Shown: positions 16,458 to 24,878 of the stretch, one piece after another
How the letters are laid out: the number at the start of each line of letters is the position of its first letter
Numbering within the stretch: position 1 is the stretch's first letter
Virus record (IMG/VR): IMGVR_UViG_3300020448_000736
Span: 1 to 37,060 of that record
Source of the DNA: a virus
Direction: 5' to 3' (one strand)
DNA length: 37,060 nt
Notes under the pieces: generated by a model
The model's database searches: none
What the model saw: the letters and a program-made list of their open reading frames with translations, nothing else
Told to the model about the DNA's origin: nothing
Position numbers and translations under genes: made by a program

Positions 16458-16672
16458 TGTTTAGTATTGTTAAGAAATGGTTTGAAAGTGTTTTAAAATC
16501 TTATGATAAACCTAAAAAGAAAAGTGTTGTTGTAAGAGTTGGTGATTTACAATACAAAACTAAAAAAGAATTAGAAATTATCGGTAGAAAAATCGGTATA
16601 GAATTAGATAGAAGATACACAAAACAAAAATTAATTAACAAAATTAAATTTAAAGCAAAGAATAGAAGATAA
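16457..16672 (+). CDS. Small basic protein with SAP-like helix motif (GTG start)
   Basis: The 71-residue protein starts with GTG at 16457, supported by GGAGGG at 16443-16448, 8 nt upstream. The N-terminal 22 residues are amphipathic and Lys-rich; residues about 31-66 (LQYKTKKELEIIGRKIGIEL, then DRRYTKQKLINKI) fit the helix-turn-helix of SAP or Rho-N-like motifs, which often bind nucleic acid. It lies between two fibre genes and overlaps both by one base. That position suggests a virion or assembly protein, so the nucleic-acid reading should be held lightly. Confidence 0.7.
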   Translation: MFSIVKKWFESVLKSYDKPKKKSVVVRVGDLQYKTKKELEIIGRKIGIELDRRYTKQKLINKIKFKAKNRR

Positions 16673-17103
16673 TGTCAACCGTAATTAAACCAAAACGTTC
16701 ATTTACACCATTACAGATACCAGCAGCTTCAGCTCTTGAAATTGGTGAATTATCTATGAACGCCGCTGATGGTAAGTTTTATACTAAAATGCAAAACGGC
16801 ACCGTTAAAGAATTAGGTGGTGCTGGTTCTGTAATTTTACAAGACGTTACCACTAACGGTAATATTACTACAAACGATATTATACTTAACGGTTCAGACC
16901 TTGTATTTGAAGGATATCTAGCAAACGCTTATGAAACAACTTTAAGAGTGGTTGAACCAACGGCAGATAATATTGTTAGACTACCAAACGTATCTGGTGA
17001 TGTTATCACAACTGGAAATTTAACAAAAGATGGTACTGCTTCAGGTGACCCTTTAGCAGCTGAAGGTGACGCAGTAGCATTTGCTATCGCATTAGGAGGA
17101 TAA
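16672..17103 (+). CDS. Tail-fibre-like structural protein, 143 residues
   Basis: The protein begins STVIKPKRSFTPLQIPAASA and continues with ALEIGELSMNAADGKFYTKM, the same 'attachment then GELSxNxxDGKxYxK' pattern seen at the N-termini of long phage fibres. It ends after about 140 residues with GDPLAAEGDAVAFAIALGG, so it is a short member, perhaps a fibre tip or a truncated fibre kept as a separate protein. The middle (VEPTADNIVRLPNVSGDVITTGN) is a common fibre beta module. It overlaps the small basic gene by one base and is followed one base later by the next virion gene. Confidence 0.7.
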   Translation: MSTVIKPKRSFTPLQIPAASALEIGELSMNAADGKFYTKMQNGTVKELGGAGSVILQDVTTNGNITTNDIILNGSDLVFEGYLANAYETTLRVVEPTADNIVRLPNVSGDVITTGNLTKDGTASGDPLAAEGDAVAFAIALGG

Positions 17104-17104
17104 T

Positions 17105-17434
17105 ATGGCAAGTTCGTTTATAAATGCAGGTGCAGCCCTAAATGTAGGTGATTCGGCAAGTGCTAACGTTTATACTTGTCCGGCAGGCACAAAAGCAGTT
17201 ATCCACGCTTGTATGATATCTAATTTAAATCCTTCAGGTACCTCAAAAGGGACAATAAAAATTACGACAGACGGTGGCACTACTTTTAGACACGTTTTAA
17301 AAGATGGTGAAGTACCACCGAATGACACTTTACAGATGGATAAACCTCTAAATTTAGAGGCTGGCGACATAATTAGAATATATGGTGATGTATCTAATAT
17401 GGAATGTTTTTTATCAATATTAGAATTAACATAA
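17105..17434 (+). CDS. Small beta-rich virion protein
   Basis: This 109-residue protein has a jelly-roll-like or Ig-like strand pattern: NVYTCPAGTKAVIHACMISNL, GTIKITTDGGTTFRHVL, LQMDKPLNLEAGDIIRIYG, MECFLSILEL. Such small beta sandwiches occur in phage fibres and virion decoration proteins. A GGAGG ribosome site sits upstream of the ATG. I cannot name a family with confidence. Context, between fibre genes, is the main support for a virion role. Confidence 0.65.
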   Translation: MASSFINAGAALNVGDSASANVYTCPAGTKAVIHACMISNLNPSGTSKGTIKITTDGGTTFRHVLKDGEVPPNDTLQMDKPLNLEAGDIIRIYGDVSNMECFLSILELT

Positions 17435-17441
17435 AAACTTT

Positions 17442-17449
17442 TATAAATA
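17442..17449 (+). promoter_or_regulatory. T4-type late promoter (TATAAATA)
   Basis: Exact TATAAATA in the 46-nt gap before the ATG at 17481 (31 nt spacing), followed by AGGAGA. Drives the 150-residue protein and probably the 1238-residue fibre. Confidence 0.75.
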
Positions 17450-17480
17450 TAGATAGAATTTAAGTTAGGAGAAGACCAGA

Positions 17481-17933
17481 ATGGCACTAGTAGTTAATAA
17501 GGTTTATAATGCTAAAGACGCAAATGGTAAAGTTATTACTAGTGAATATGCTCTCCACGGAATGAAGAGAGACTCTGATGGTCTTTTAACTTATACTAAA
17601 GTAAATTGGTATAGTGGTGATACTATTAATATGGACAATGGTGAGGGTACTGCCTATAACTCTGTTGGTTCATTTCAAAAGAATGAATTAGAGTATAATA
17701 CGGCAGACGGATTATATAATACAGGTCATAATATTAATGATATTCCTGTTGAATATAATTCTTCAAATGACCCACGACAAGCCAATACTAAATTTAGAAA
17801 CTATGAGCAACACGTATTTGATGAAAATAAGGCGACATACTTTATAAATGATGATGGTTACTTGGTGTTAAGAATTGGAAGTGAATATACGTATAACTCA
17901 AAAGACGGTGCAACAGCAAACTGGACCGTATAA
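17481..17933 (+). CDS. Hypothetical virion protein, 150 residues
   Basis: The 150-residue, Asn/Tyr/Gly-rich protein starts MALVVNKVYNAKDANGKVIT. The region DINNxx-like NINDIPVEYNSSNDPRQANT (near 84-103) and the C-terminal YLVLRIGSEYTYNSKDGATA look like beta-structured fibre material. A late promoter (TATAAATA, 17442) and GGAG ribosome site precede it. It is not recognised as a known family. Its position directly before the 1238-residue fibre suggests a small structural partner of that fibre. Confidence 0.65.
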   Translation: MALVVNKVYNAKDANGKVITSEYALHGMKRDSDGLLTYTKVNWYSGDTINMDNGEGTAYNSVGSFQKNELEYNTADGLYNTGHNINDIPVEYNSSNDPRQANTKFRNYEQHVFDENKATYFINDDGYLVLRIGSEYTYNSKDGATANWTV

Positions 17934-17953
17934 TTAAAATATAGGAACGAACA

Positions 17954-20900
17954 ATGGCAGATTTTGTACTAGGTAGACTAAAGTTTCACTTCAAAGGTGC
18001 TTGGACTACCGGAACCGCTTATATCAAAGATGACGTACTTACTTATGGTGGTAATGCGTTTGTATGTAAAGTAAACCATACAGCTTCAGCAGATTTTTAC
18101 ACAGATTTAAACCACGCAACTGCCAAATGGGCGAAAATGGCCGGCGGTTTTGAATACAAAGGAAATTGGGCGGCAACAACTCTTTATAAAATTGACGACA
18201 TTGTTACCTTTGGTGGTTCAACATACAGATGTTTAACAGGACATACTTCACAAGCAGACTTATATGACGACAATGCTAAGTGGCAAACATTTGCCGCTGG
18301 TTTAGCTTGGAGAGGTGATTGGGCAACTTCAACATCTTATAGAAATGATGACATAGTTAAATATGGTGCAAACACATATCTATGTACAACTCAACACACA
18401 TCTTCAGGCACAACTTTAGATGAAACTAAATTTACTTTATTTGTATCAGGATTAGAATTTGAAGACTCTTGGTCTTCAGCAACTTTATACCAATTAGGTG
18501 ACATAGTAACCTACGGCGGTTATAACTATGTTGCTGAAAGAGCAAACAACAACGTTATACCTTATAACAACTCTTCAGATTGGAAATTATTAACAACAGG
18601 ATTTAATAACACAGGTAATTGGTCAAACTCTACAGCATATAAAACTGGAGATACCGTCAATCACGGTGGTCATTATTACGTGGCTAAAATTGATGGCACA
18701 GGTCAAGAACCAACAGGTACAACTAACTCATATTGGGATTTAGTCGTTGAAGGTTTATATTGGAGAAATAACTGGACTTCATCTACTGCTTACAAAATTG
18801 GTGACGCAGTATCACACGGCTCATCTTCATACAGAGCAAAAACAAATCACACAGCGTCTGCTTCAAACAGACCAGATGTTTCAGGTCAAACTGATTGGGA
18901 CTTACTTGCAGAGGGAGATTCAAACGCAACTCTAACTACAAGAGGTGATATTTTAACTAGAGACGCAACTCAACGAGTTAGATTACCAATCGGCGCTGCT
19001 GGTACTTTCTTAAAATCAGATGGTACTGATATTGTATGGGCATTACCAAATGTAGCAAACAAAGTTTATTACGTATCAACTTCAGGTGTTGATAATACAG
19101 ATACAGGCAGAGGTACTTCTCCTGAATTACCTTGGAGAACAATTAAATATGCTTGTTCACAGGTAGCTTCAGACACAGCAAATTTCAAAACAATTAAAGT
19201 TTCAACAGGAACATATACTGAACAATTACCAATTACGGTAGCTAGAAAAACTGCTATCGTAGGTGATAACTTACGAAGTGTTACCGTTTCGCCAGATACA
19301 ACAACTGACAACGGTGCTGGTGCAGGTATTTCAAGTGATGGTTCAACACCAAATAACAGACAAACAATGTTTAGATTAAATGATTCTTGTACACTAACTG
19401 GTATGACATTTAGTGGTATGACAGGTCAATTACAAGGTTCGCCAAGTGCAGATGGTATTACAAGACCAACAACAGGTACAGGTGCAACAGCAACTGGTGT
19501 TGTTTGTGCTCTTGACCCAGGAACAGGTCCTACTGATACATCAACTCACATTCTTTACAGGTCACCTTTCGTACAAAACTGCTCATCAATAGGTACTAGA
19601 GCAGTCGGTATAAAAATTGATGGTTCTTTACACAATTCAGGTAATAAATCAATTCTTGCAAATGACTTTACACAGGTTATAGATAACGGTATAGGTGTTT
19701 GGTTATTGAATGGTGCAAAATCAGAATTAGTATCAGTATTCACTTATTACTGCCACGTAGGTTATCTAGTAGATTCAGGTGGTGTAATGCGTTCACTAAA
19801 CTCTAACAACTCTTATGGTGAAAAAGGTTCTGTTGCTTCAGGTGTTGACCCTAACGAAACACCGGTAACATCAACGGTAACTACAAGAGATAATGAGGCA
19901 ATCATTGGTAGAGCATTAGTATCAAACGCTGGTGTTTACAGATTAGAACAAGAATACGCAGGTGAAACTTATACGTCTGCTACAGAGACAATAACAGGTT
20001 CAGGCGCAAATGCTAACTTCACGGCAGATATAACTGATGGTGCAGTTAAACATATTGATACAACAACAAATGGTGATGGTCACTTCACTACAATTGGTGT
20101 TGCTCAAGGTGGTTCAACTACAACTATCAGATTAGCAGCCGCTGATACACAGGCAGATGATTTCTATAATGGTATGAGAATTACAATTACAAGTGGTACT
20201 GGTTCAGGTCAAACTGCTTACGTTGGTGACTATACTTCAGCAACAAAAACTGCTACCGTTTTCAAAGAAGATGGCACAGCAGGTTTTGACGTGTTTGGTC
20301 CGACAAGTGTTGCAGTTGCTCCTAACGCAACTACAAACTATGAGATTGAGCCAAGAGTAACCATCACAGGCGGTGGTTCTCCTACAAGAAATGCATTAGC
20401 AAGAGTTGTAATTGAAAATCAAAAAATTAAAAAGTTCTTAATCATTGATGGTGGTGCAGGTTATTCAACTGCTCCTTCGGTAACGGTAACTGACCCTAAC
20501 GCAACAACAATAGGAACAGGTACAGCTACAATCGGTGACGGAGTAATTTCAAGATGGACTTATGTAGCTGCAGGTTCAGGTTATAAACAAGAGAACACAG
20601 CAGGTACCGTAAGCGGTGATGGTTATGCAGATATTTTACCAGTAGGCGCAACGGTAAAAACTTCAGGTTTATCTGCTTCACCAAAAGCAGGTTCAAGTAT
20701 TGTATTTTCAAACGCTTCAAGTGTAAGTTATATTATCGTAACCGTTCTTTCACACGCAAACGGCGGTATAACAAATTTAGAAGTGTCGCCAAATATTTCA
20801 AAAGCAAATGCTCCAACACACGGAACAACTGCTACGATTAGACAAAATTATTCTAATATAAGATTAACAGGTCACGACTTCCTAGATATTGGTACAGGTG

Positions 20901-21670
20901 GTATTTCAACAACAAATTATCCTGACTTAAATGGTTACACACAATCACCAGACCAAGCAGATGAAGTTGATGATTTAGACAGAGGTAGAGTATTCTATAC
21001 TTCAACCGACCAAGATGGTAACTTTAGAGTTGGTGAATTGTTTAGAGTAGAACAATCAACAGGTAAGGCAACATTGAACGCAGAAGCTTTTGACCTTTCT
21101 GGATTAAGACAATTATCTCTAGGTTCTGTTGCATTAGGAAATTTTGGTGCAACCGTAAATGAATTCTCAACAGATGGTACTTTAGGTGATAATTCTGATA
21201 ATGCTCTCGTTACCGAGAAAGCTATTAGAACATTTGTTGAAAACCAATTAGGTGGTGGTCAAAACAACTTGACCGTTAACTCTGCTGTAATAGGTGAAAT
21301 AACAATATCAGGAGCAAATATATCCGCTTCAACAGGAAATACGGTAAACTTTACAACAATACCAACAACAAGTATTGACCCGACAGCAGCAACACACATT
21401 GTTAACAAAAATTATGTTGATAGTTCGGTAACTCCTAATTTACAAACATTATCTTTTGATAGAGATACAGGACAATTAAACAGAAAAGTAATAACTAACT
21501 TTAACGTTGTAAATCAATATGAAGATACATTATTTAATGCTGCTGAACAAAATGCAGGTTTTGATGTAATTAACGGCTCTGTTAGAATTGAAATTGACAA
21601 AGCAGGAAATTTAATTTATAGAACAACAGGAGACGCTGAGCAAGGTGTAGAAACTCCTAGCAACGAGTAA
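17954..21670 (+). CDS. Large tail fibre: six carbohydrate-binding-like modules plus beta-helix-like body
   Basis: The 1238-residue protein has six tandem modules of about 50 residues at roughly 13-62, 66-115, 118-166, 169-215, 218-266 and 269-319. Each has the pattern W-x4-tAY-x3-D-x-V-x-yGg-x2-Y (for example GNWAATTLYKIDDIVTFGG), like the CBM5/12 chitin-binding fold. Next come a phage fibre linker (TTRGDILTRDATQRVRLPIG) and a body starting VYYVSTSGVDNTDTGRGTSP, typical of right-handed beta-helix proteins. Low-complexity Gly/Thr repeats follow. The modules probably bind cell-surface polysaccharide, and the body might hold a lyase or only a scaffold; no catalytic residues are obvious. It may be the main adhesin of a tail fibre. 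Confidence 0.85.
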   Translation: MADFVLGRLKFHFKGAWTTGTAYIKDDVLTYGGNAFVCKVNHTASADFYTDLNHATAKWAKMAGGFEYKGNWAATTLYKIDDIVTFGGSTYRCLTGHTSQADLYDDNAKWQTFAAGLAWRGDWATSTSYRNDDIVKYGANTYLCTTQHTSSGTTLDETKFTLFVSGLEFEDSWSSATLYQLGDIVTYGGYNYVAERANNNVIPYNNSSDWKLLTTGFNNTGNWSNSTAYKTGDTVNHGGHYYVAKIDGTGQEPTGTTNSYWDLVVEGLYWRNNWTSSTAYKIGDAVSHGSSSYRAKTNHTASASNRPDVSGQTDWDLLAEGDSNATLTTRGDILTRDATQRVRLPIGAAGTFLKSDGTDIVWALPNVANKVYYVSTSGVDNTDTGRGTSPELPWRTIKYACSQVASDTANFKTIKVSTGTYTEQLPITVARKTAIVGDNLRSVTVSPDTTTDNGAGAGISSDGSTPNNRQTMFRLNDSCTLTGMTFSGMTGQLQGSPSADGITRPTTGTGATATGVVCALDPGTGPTDTSTHILYRSPFVQNCSSIGTRAVGIKIDGSLHNSGNKSILANDFTQVIDNGIGVWLLNGAKSELVSVFTYYCHVGYLVDSGGVMRSLNSNNSYGEKGSVASGVDPNETPVTSTVTTRDNEAIIGRALVSNAGVYRLEQEYAGETYTSATETITGSGANANFTADITDGAVKHIDTTTNGDGHFTTIGVAQGGSTTTIRLAAADTQADDFYNGMRITITSGTGSGQTAYVGDYTSATKTATVFKEDGTAGFDVFGPTSVAVAPNATTNYEIEPRVTITGGGSPTRNALARVVIENQKIKKFLIIDGGAGYSTAPSVTVTDPNATTIGTGTATIGDGVISRWTYVAAGSGYKQENTAGTVSGDGYADILPVGATVKTSGLSASPKAGSSIVFSNASSVSYIIVTVLSHANGGITNLEVSPNISKANAPTHGTTATIRQNYSNIRLTGHDFLDIGTGGISTTNYPDLNGYTQSPDQADEVDDLDRGRVFYTSTDQDGNFRVGELFRVEQSTGKATLNAEAFDLSGLRQLSLGSVALGNFGATVNEFSTDGTLGDNSDNALVTEKAIRTFVENQLGGGQNNLTVNSAVIGEITISGANISASTGNTVNFTTIPTTSIDPTAATHIVNKNYVDSSVTPNLQTLSFDRDTGQLNRKVITNFNVVNQYEDTLFNAAEQNAGFDVINGSVRIEIDKAGNLIYRTTGDAEQGVETPSNE
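17990..18910 (+). repeat. Six tandem ~150-bp protein-module repeats (CBM5/12-like)
   Basis: Within the 1238-residue fibre gene, six in-frame units of 47-52 codons recur with the pattern W-x4-tAY-x3-D-x-V-x-yGg. DNA identity between units is low while the protein pattern is kept, so this is an old, selected repeat and not recent slippage. Confidence 0.8.
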
Positions 21671-21677
21671 TTATAGA

Positions 21678-21685
21678 TATAAATA
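21678..21685 (+). promoter_or_regulatory. T4-type late promoter (TATAAATA) with very short leader
   Basis: Exact TATAAATA 9 nt before the ATG at 21695. The predicted transcript leader is only about 3-4 nt, too short for a Shine-Dalgarno. The intergenic gap is only 24 nt, so read-through from upstream may supply the translated message. Confidence 0.65.
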
Positions 21686-21694
21686 GGATATAAA

Positions 21695-24600
21695 ATGGCA
21701 ATAACTAGAACAAAAATCGGAAATTTATGGTTTAATTATCGTGGCGAATACGATAATTCTATCGCTTATAAAAAAGACGATATCGTATTATGGAATAATA
21801 CTGATTACTTAATGATTAGAGAATCCGATACAACTGGTAAGAGACCAGAACAAAATACTAACTATCATTATAACATTCAGGTAACAACTGACCCTAGCGA
21901 TTCAACATCAAAATTTCAAATAGACGCTGATGAAACTTCTACTATCGAGTGGGCTACTGCTCTTTATGTAAGAAGAGGTGATAAAATTACTTTTTATCAA
22001 AATAATAATAACAATGATGACCAACCTTTGGCATTATCAACAACTGCTACAAGTCAAACTTCAAATTATTTAACTGAAGGTGTTTCTTATTATCATAATG
22101 AGGAACAAGTTTCTCAATCAGACTATGTAACCACAGCAAAATTTAATCCTAAAACTGCTAGAAGAGTGGTCGTTGAGTTTACAAAAGATACACCAGATGA
22201 AATTTATTACTTCTCTGCTGGTACAGGCGGTGCGAGTTATGGTGCAAAAATTGTAGTCGCAGATTGGGACACTTGGAGACCTTTAAGAAATTCATTTAAG
22301 TGGAGAAATTTCCACGTAAATACAAGCGGTACGGTTTATTATGAAAATGATATTGTAAAAGTTAGACACGGAATTAATAATGACCAAGGTACAGATTACG
22401 AGGGTCAATCAAAGAAAGAAACTTTATCAACTTATATCTGTTTAAGACAACATACAACAGATGGCACAGAAAGATTTTTACCTTATAACAGAAATGTTGA
22501 CACTAATGCAAATATGTATTGGATGAAAATGGGTGCTGAATATGAATCAGATGATGAGAGATATGAAAATAACGGTGTAATTGAAACCGTAAATAATATT
22601 TCAGCTGCTGACTCTTCAAGATTGCACGGAGTATTTAGAAATGTATCTCCTAAATCTACATCAAACTCAGCCGCTAACGTACATCCAGGTATGTTTAAAA
22701 TTACCGTTCAAGGTAATGGTAACATTTTAGATACAGACAATTTCGCAGCTGCTGACTCATCAAGAACAGCAGGTAAATATACAAACGTAACCCAATCAGC
22801 AACAACTGGTGCAGGTACGGCTGCTACTTTTGATGTTACCGTAGATTCAACAGGTGCAGTTTCAAAAATAGAAATTATTAAAAGTAGAAATAAATCAACT
22901 ACACCAACAGGTGGTTCAGGTTATGTTGATGATGAACAATTAACTATTGCTGACGCTTCATTAGGTGGCGGTGGTGCTGCTGACTTTACTTTCTCTGTAA
23001 ACGGAGTAGGTACAGCAGGTGCGGCTACAATTGAAGTAGAAAGAGAAAATAGAGATTCACAAAGACATAGAAGATATTTTAATGACACAGGTATGATTTC
23101 AGGTGGTGAAAATAATGTTGTTGGTGATACTTTAACTTTTGACGGAGATATATTTGGTGGTGGTGCAGATTTAACTTGTCAAGTTGCAACAACTAGAAAA
23201 CAAACTAGAGGTATGGCAACAATTTATACAGGTAACCCACACGAATGTGTATCTTTAATTAACAATGGACCTTTAGGTGATGATAACAAATATTACAGAT
23301 TATCAGGTCAAAGAACATCAAGACATTGTGTAGATTGGCCAGTATTCCACGGCGGTACAGGTAATATGTGGACTTGGGGTAGTTCTTCAACAGGTCAAAA
23401 CGGAATGGACCAAACATTTATGACTGCTACTCAAATGCAATTTCCTCACTATGATTGGTGGAGAAGTACAGACAATGGTGGTACAGGTGTTCACTCAACA
23501 CCAGATGGCGAAGTTCCTAAAATTATTCAAATAGAAGGTGGTTATGAGTCAGGTATGGCTCTTATGAATTCAGGTGAATTATATCATTGGGGTTATGGTG
23601 GTCACGGTCAAAATGGTGACGCTTCAACTTCAAACCGAAGTTATGCTGTAAGAGTTGGTGGTACAGATACAAACGTTTACTTAGCTGCTAACGATTCAAA
23701 CCACGTATTTAGAAGTGTAAGAATTAAAAGATGTTTCATATCAAACTGGCAAGGTTATAATGACAACACTCACTCTTGTTATGCAATTGATGAAGATGGT
23801 GAATTATGGTCTTGGGGTTATAACGGATATGGACAATTAGGTACAGGTAATACAACTAACTATAACGTACCTCAAAAAATTGCAAAAGCTTCTAACTTTA
23901 ACAATAGTGAAATAGAAGCGTTTTGGACTTGTGGTGAATCTTATGTAATGTGTTTAGCATATACTAAAGAGAAAAAATTATACGCTTGGGGTTATAACAA
24001 TAACGGACAATTAGGTATTGGTAATACTTCAAATCAAAATACTCCTCAAGAGGTAACAACGGTAACTTTTGATGGCACAGGTGTTGGTGAAATTAAAAAA
24101 GTTCAAATGTTATCAAGAAGTTCTAGTTTATCAGCAGGTATCTTAACTGAAAGAGGAACAATTTATATGGCAGGTTATAATAACCAAGGTCACTTTGGAA
24201 ATGGTAACACTACAAACTTAAACACTTGGACAATAGCGTCAAATGGTCCAGGTAATGCTTCAAATGCAGATTGTGAAAACTTTTGGTGGGGTGGTAATGG
24301 TGACTATGCTCAACAATGGGTTGAAGACTCACTAGGTAATATTTTATGTGCTGGTTACAATAACCATTATTCATTAGGTGATGGTTCAAATACAACTAGA
24401 AACGGATTTGTAACCCCTAAATTTCAATTAGGTTCAGACACAACAAGAGATTTTAAAAATGTTAAAATGATTTCTTTCTATCCTCATTATAATGATTTAA
24501 GTACAAAAATATTAACTTGGGACGGAATGTTATATGCTACTGGCGATAACAGATATGGTCAATGTGGTTTTGGTTGGACTTCAACTAACGGAACAGCAGA

Positions 24601-24856
24601 TAGAGATTCAGAAAACCAAAAAGAACACTTTAATAATGGCTATTTTATGCCAATGAGATTGCCTTCTTCAATGCAAGGTAAAGTCGAAGATGTTAGAGGT
24701 TGTGGTTATGGAAACAACTCTGACAACGTGTATGCTTTTTGGGAATACAAAACTTATGACAATAGATATTATCTAAATGGTTATGGTGGAAGTTATATAA
24801 TGGGAAATACTAACGGTGGTCAAAGAGATATCCCTAGTCCACCAATTTTAGGATAA
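21695..24856 (+). CDS. Tail fibre with N-terminal CBM-like module, degenerate cupredoxin-like domain and RCC1 beta-propeller
   Basis: In 1053 residues the order is: CBM-like module near 14-45 (YRGEYDNSIAYKKDDIVLWN), a domain near 60-180 that aligns with the copper domain of the next fibre but has lost its ligands (YYFSAGTGGASYG where the other has YYCSQHSGMG), Asn/Gly-rich linkers, and seven RCC1-type repeats starting near 555, 626, 702, 760, 820, 881 and 943. These read like GELWSWGYNGYGQLGTGNTT. Seven blades would close a propeller. In RCC1 proteins the propeller is a protein or ligand recognition surface; here it is probably the receptor-binding end. A late promoter lies only 9 nt before the ATG. 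Confidence 0.83.
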   Translation: MAITRTKIGNLWFNYRGEYDNSIAYKKDDIVLWNNTDYLMIRESDTTGKRPEQNTNYHYNIQVTTDPSDSTSKFQIDADETSTIEWATALYVRRGDKITFYQNNNNNDDQPLALSTTATSQTSNYLTEGVSYYHNEEQVSQSDYVTTAKFNPKTARRVVVEFTKDTPDEIYYFSAGTGGASYGAKIVVADWDTWRPLRNSFKWRNFHVNTSGTVYYENDIVKVRHGINNDQGTDYEGQSKKETLSTYICLRQHTTDGTERFLPYNRNVDTNANMYWMKMGAEYESDDERYENNGVIETVNNISAADSSRLHGVFRNVSPKSTSNSAANVHPGMFKITVQGNGNILDTDNFAAADSSRTAGKYTNVTQSATTGAGTAATFDVTVDSTGAVSKIEIIKSRNKSTTPTGGSGYVDDEQLTIADASLGGGGAADFTFSVNGVGTAGAATIEVERENRDSQRHRRYFNDTGMISGGENNVVGDTLTFDGDIFGGGADLTCQVATTRKQTRGMATIYTGNPHECVSLINNGPLGDDNKYYRLSGQRTSRHCVDWPVFHGGTGNMWTWGSSSTGQNGMDQTFMTATQMQFPHYDWWRSTDNGGTGVHSTPDGEVPKIIQIEGGYESGMALMNSGELYHWGYGGHGQNGDASTSNRSYAVRVGGTDTNVYLAANDSNHVFRSVRIKRCFISNWQGYNDNTHSCYAIDEDGELWSWGYNGYGQLGTGNTTNYNVPQKIAKASNFNNSEIEAFWTCGESYVMCLAYTKEKKLYAWGYNNNGQLGIGNTSNQNTPQEVTTVTFDGTGVGEIKKVQMLSRSSSLSAGILTERGTIYMAGYNNQGHFGNGNTTNLNTWTIASNGPGNASNADCENFWWGGNGDYAQQWVEDSLGNILCAGYNNHYSLGDGSNTTRNGFVTPKFQLGSDTTRDFKNVKMISFYPHYNDLSTKILTWDGMLYATGDNRYGQCGFGWTSTNGTADRDSENQKEHFNNGYFMPMRLPSSMQGKVEDVRGCGYGNNSDNVYAFWEYKTYDNRYYLNGYGGSYIMGNTNGGQRDIPSPPILG
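23355..24620 (+). repeat. RCC1-type repeat array, seven units
   Basis: Seven in-frame units of about 58-76 codons in the 1053-residue fibre gene share the core L-x-x-W/A-G-x-N-x-x-G-Q-L-G-x-G-N-T. Seven is the blade number of a closed RCC1 propeller. Confidence 0.8.
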
Positions 24857-24859
24857 ATA
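24852..24859 (+). promoter_or_regulatory. Late-promoter variant (GATAAATA)
   Basis: GATAAATA, overlapping the stop of the previous fibre gene, 19 nt before the ATG at 24879 with a weak purine-rich GAGAGAT ribosome region. One base from the consensus; probably a weaker late promoter. Confidence 0.5.
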
Positions 24860-24878
24860 ATAAGAGAGATAAAAAACT

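Noticed and set aside
17990-18910. CRISPR-like or satellite array
   Set aside because: The periodicity is in the protein; DNA units are diverged, in frame and without spacers.
18747-20720. Several 60-80 codon frames on both strands within the fibre genes
   Set aside because: Shadows caused by repetitive, low-complexity fibre coding sequence; none has a start signal or recognisable protein.
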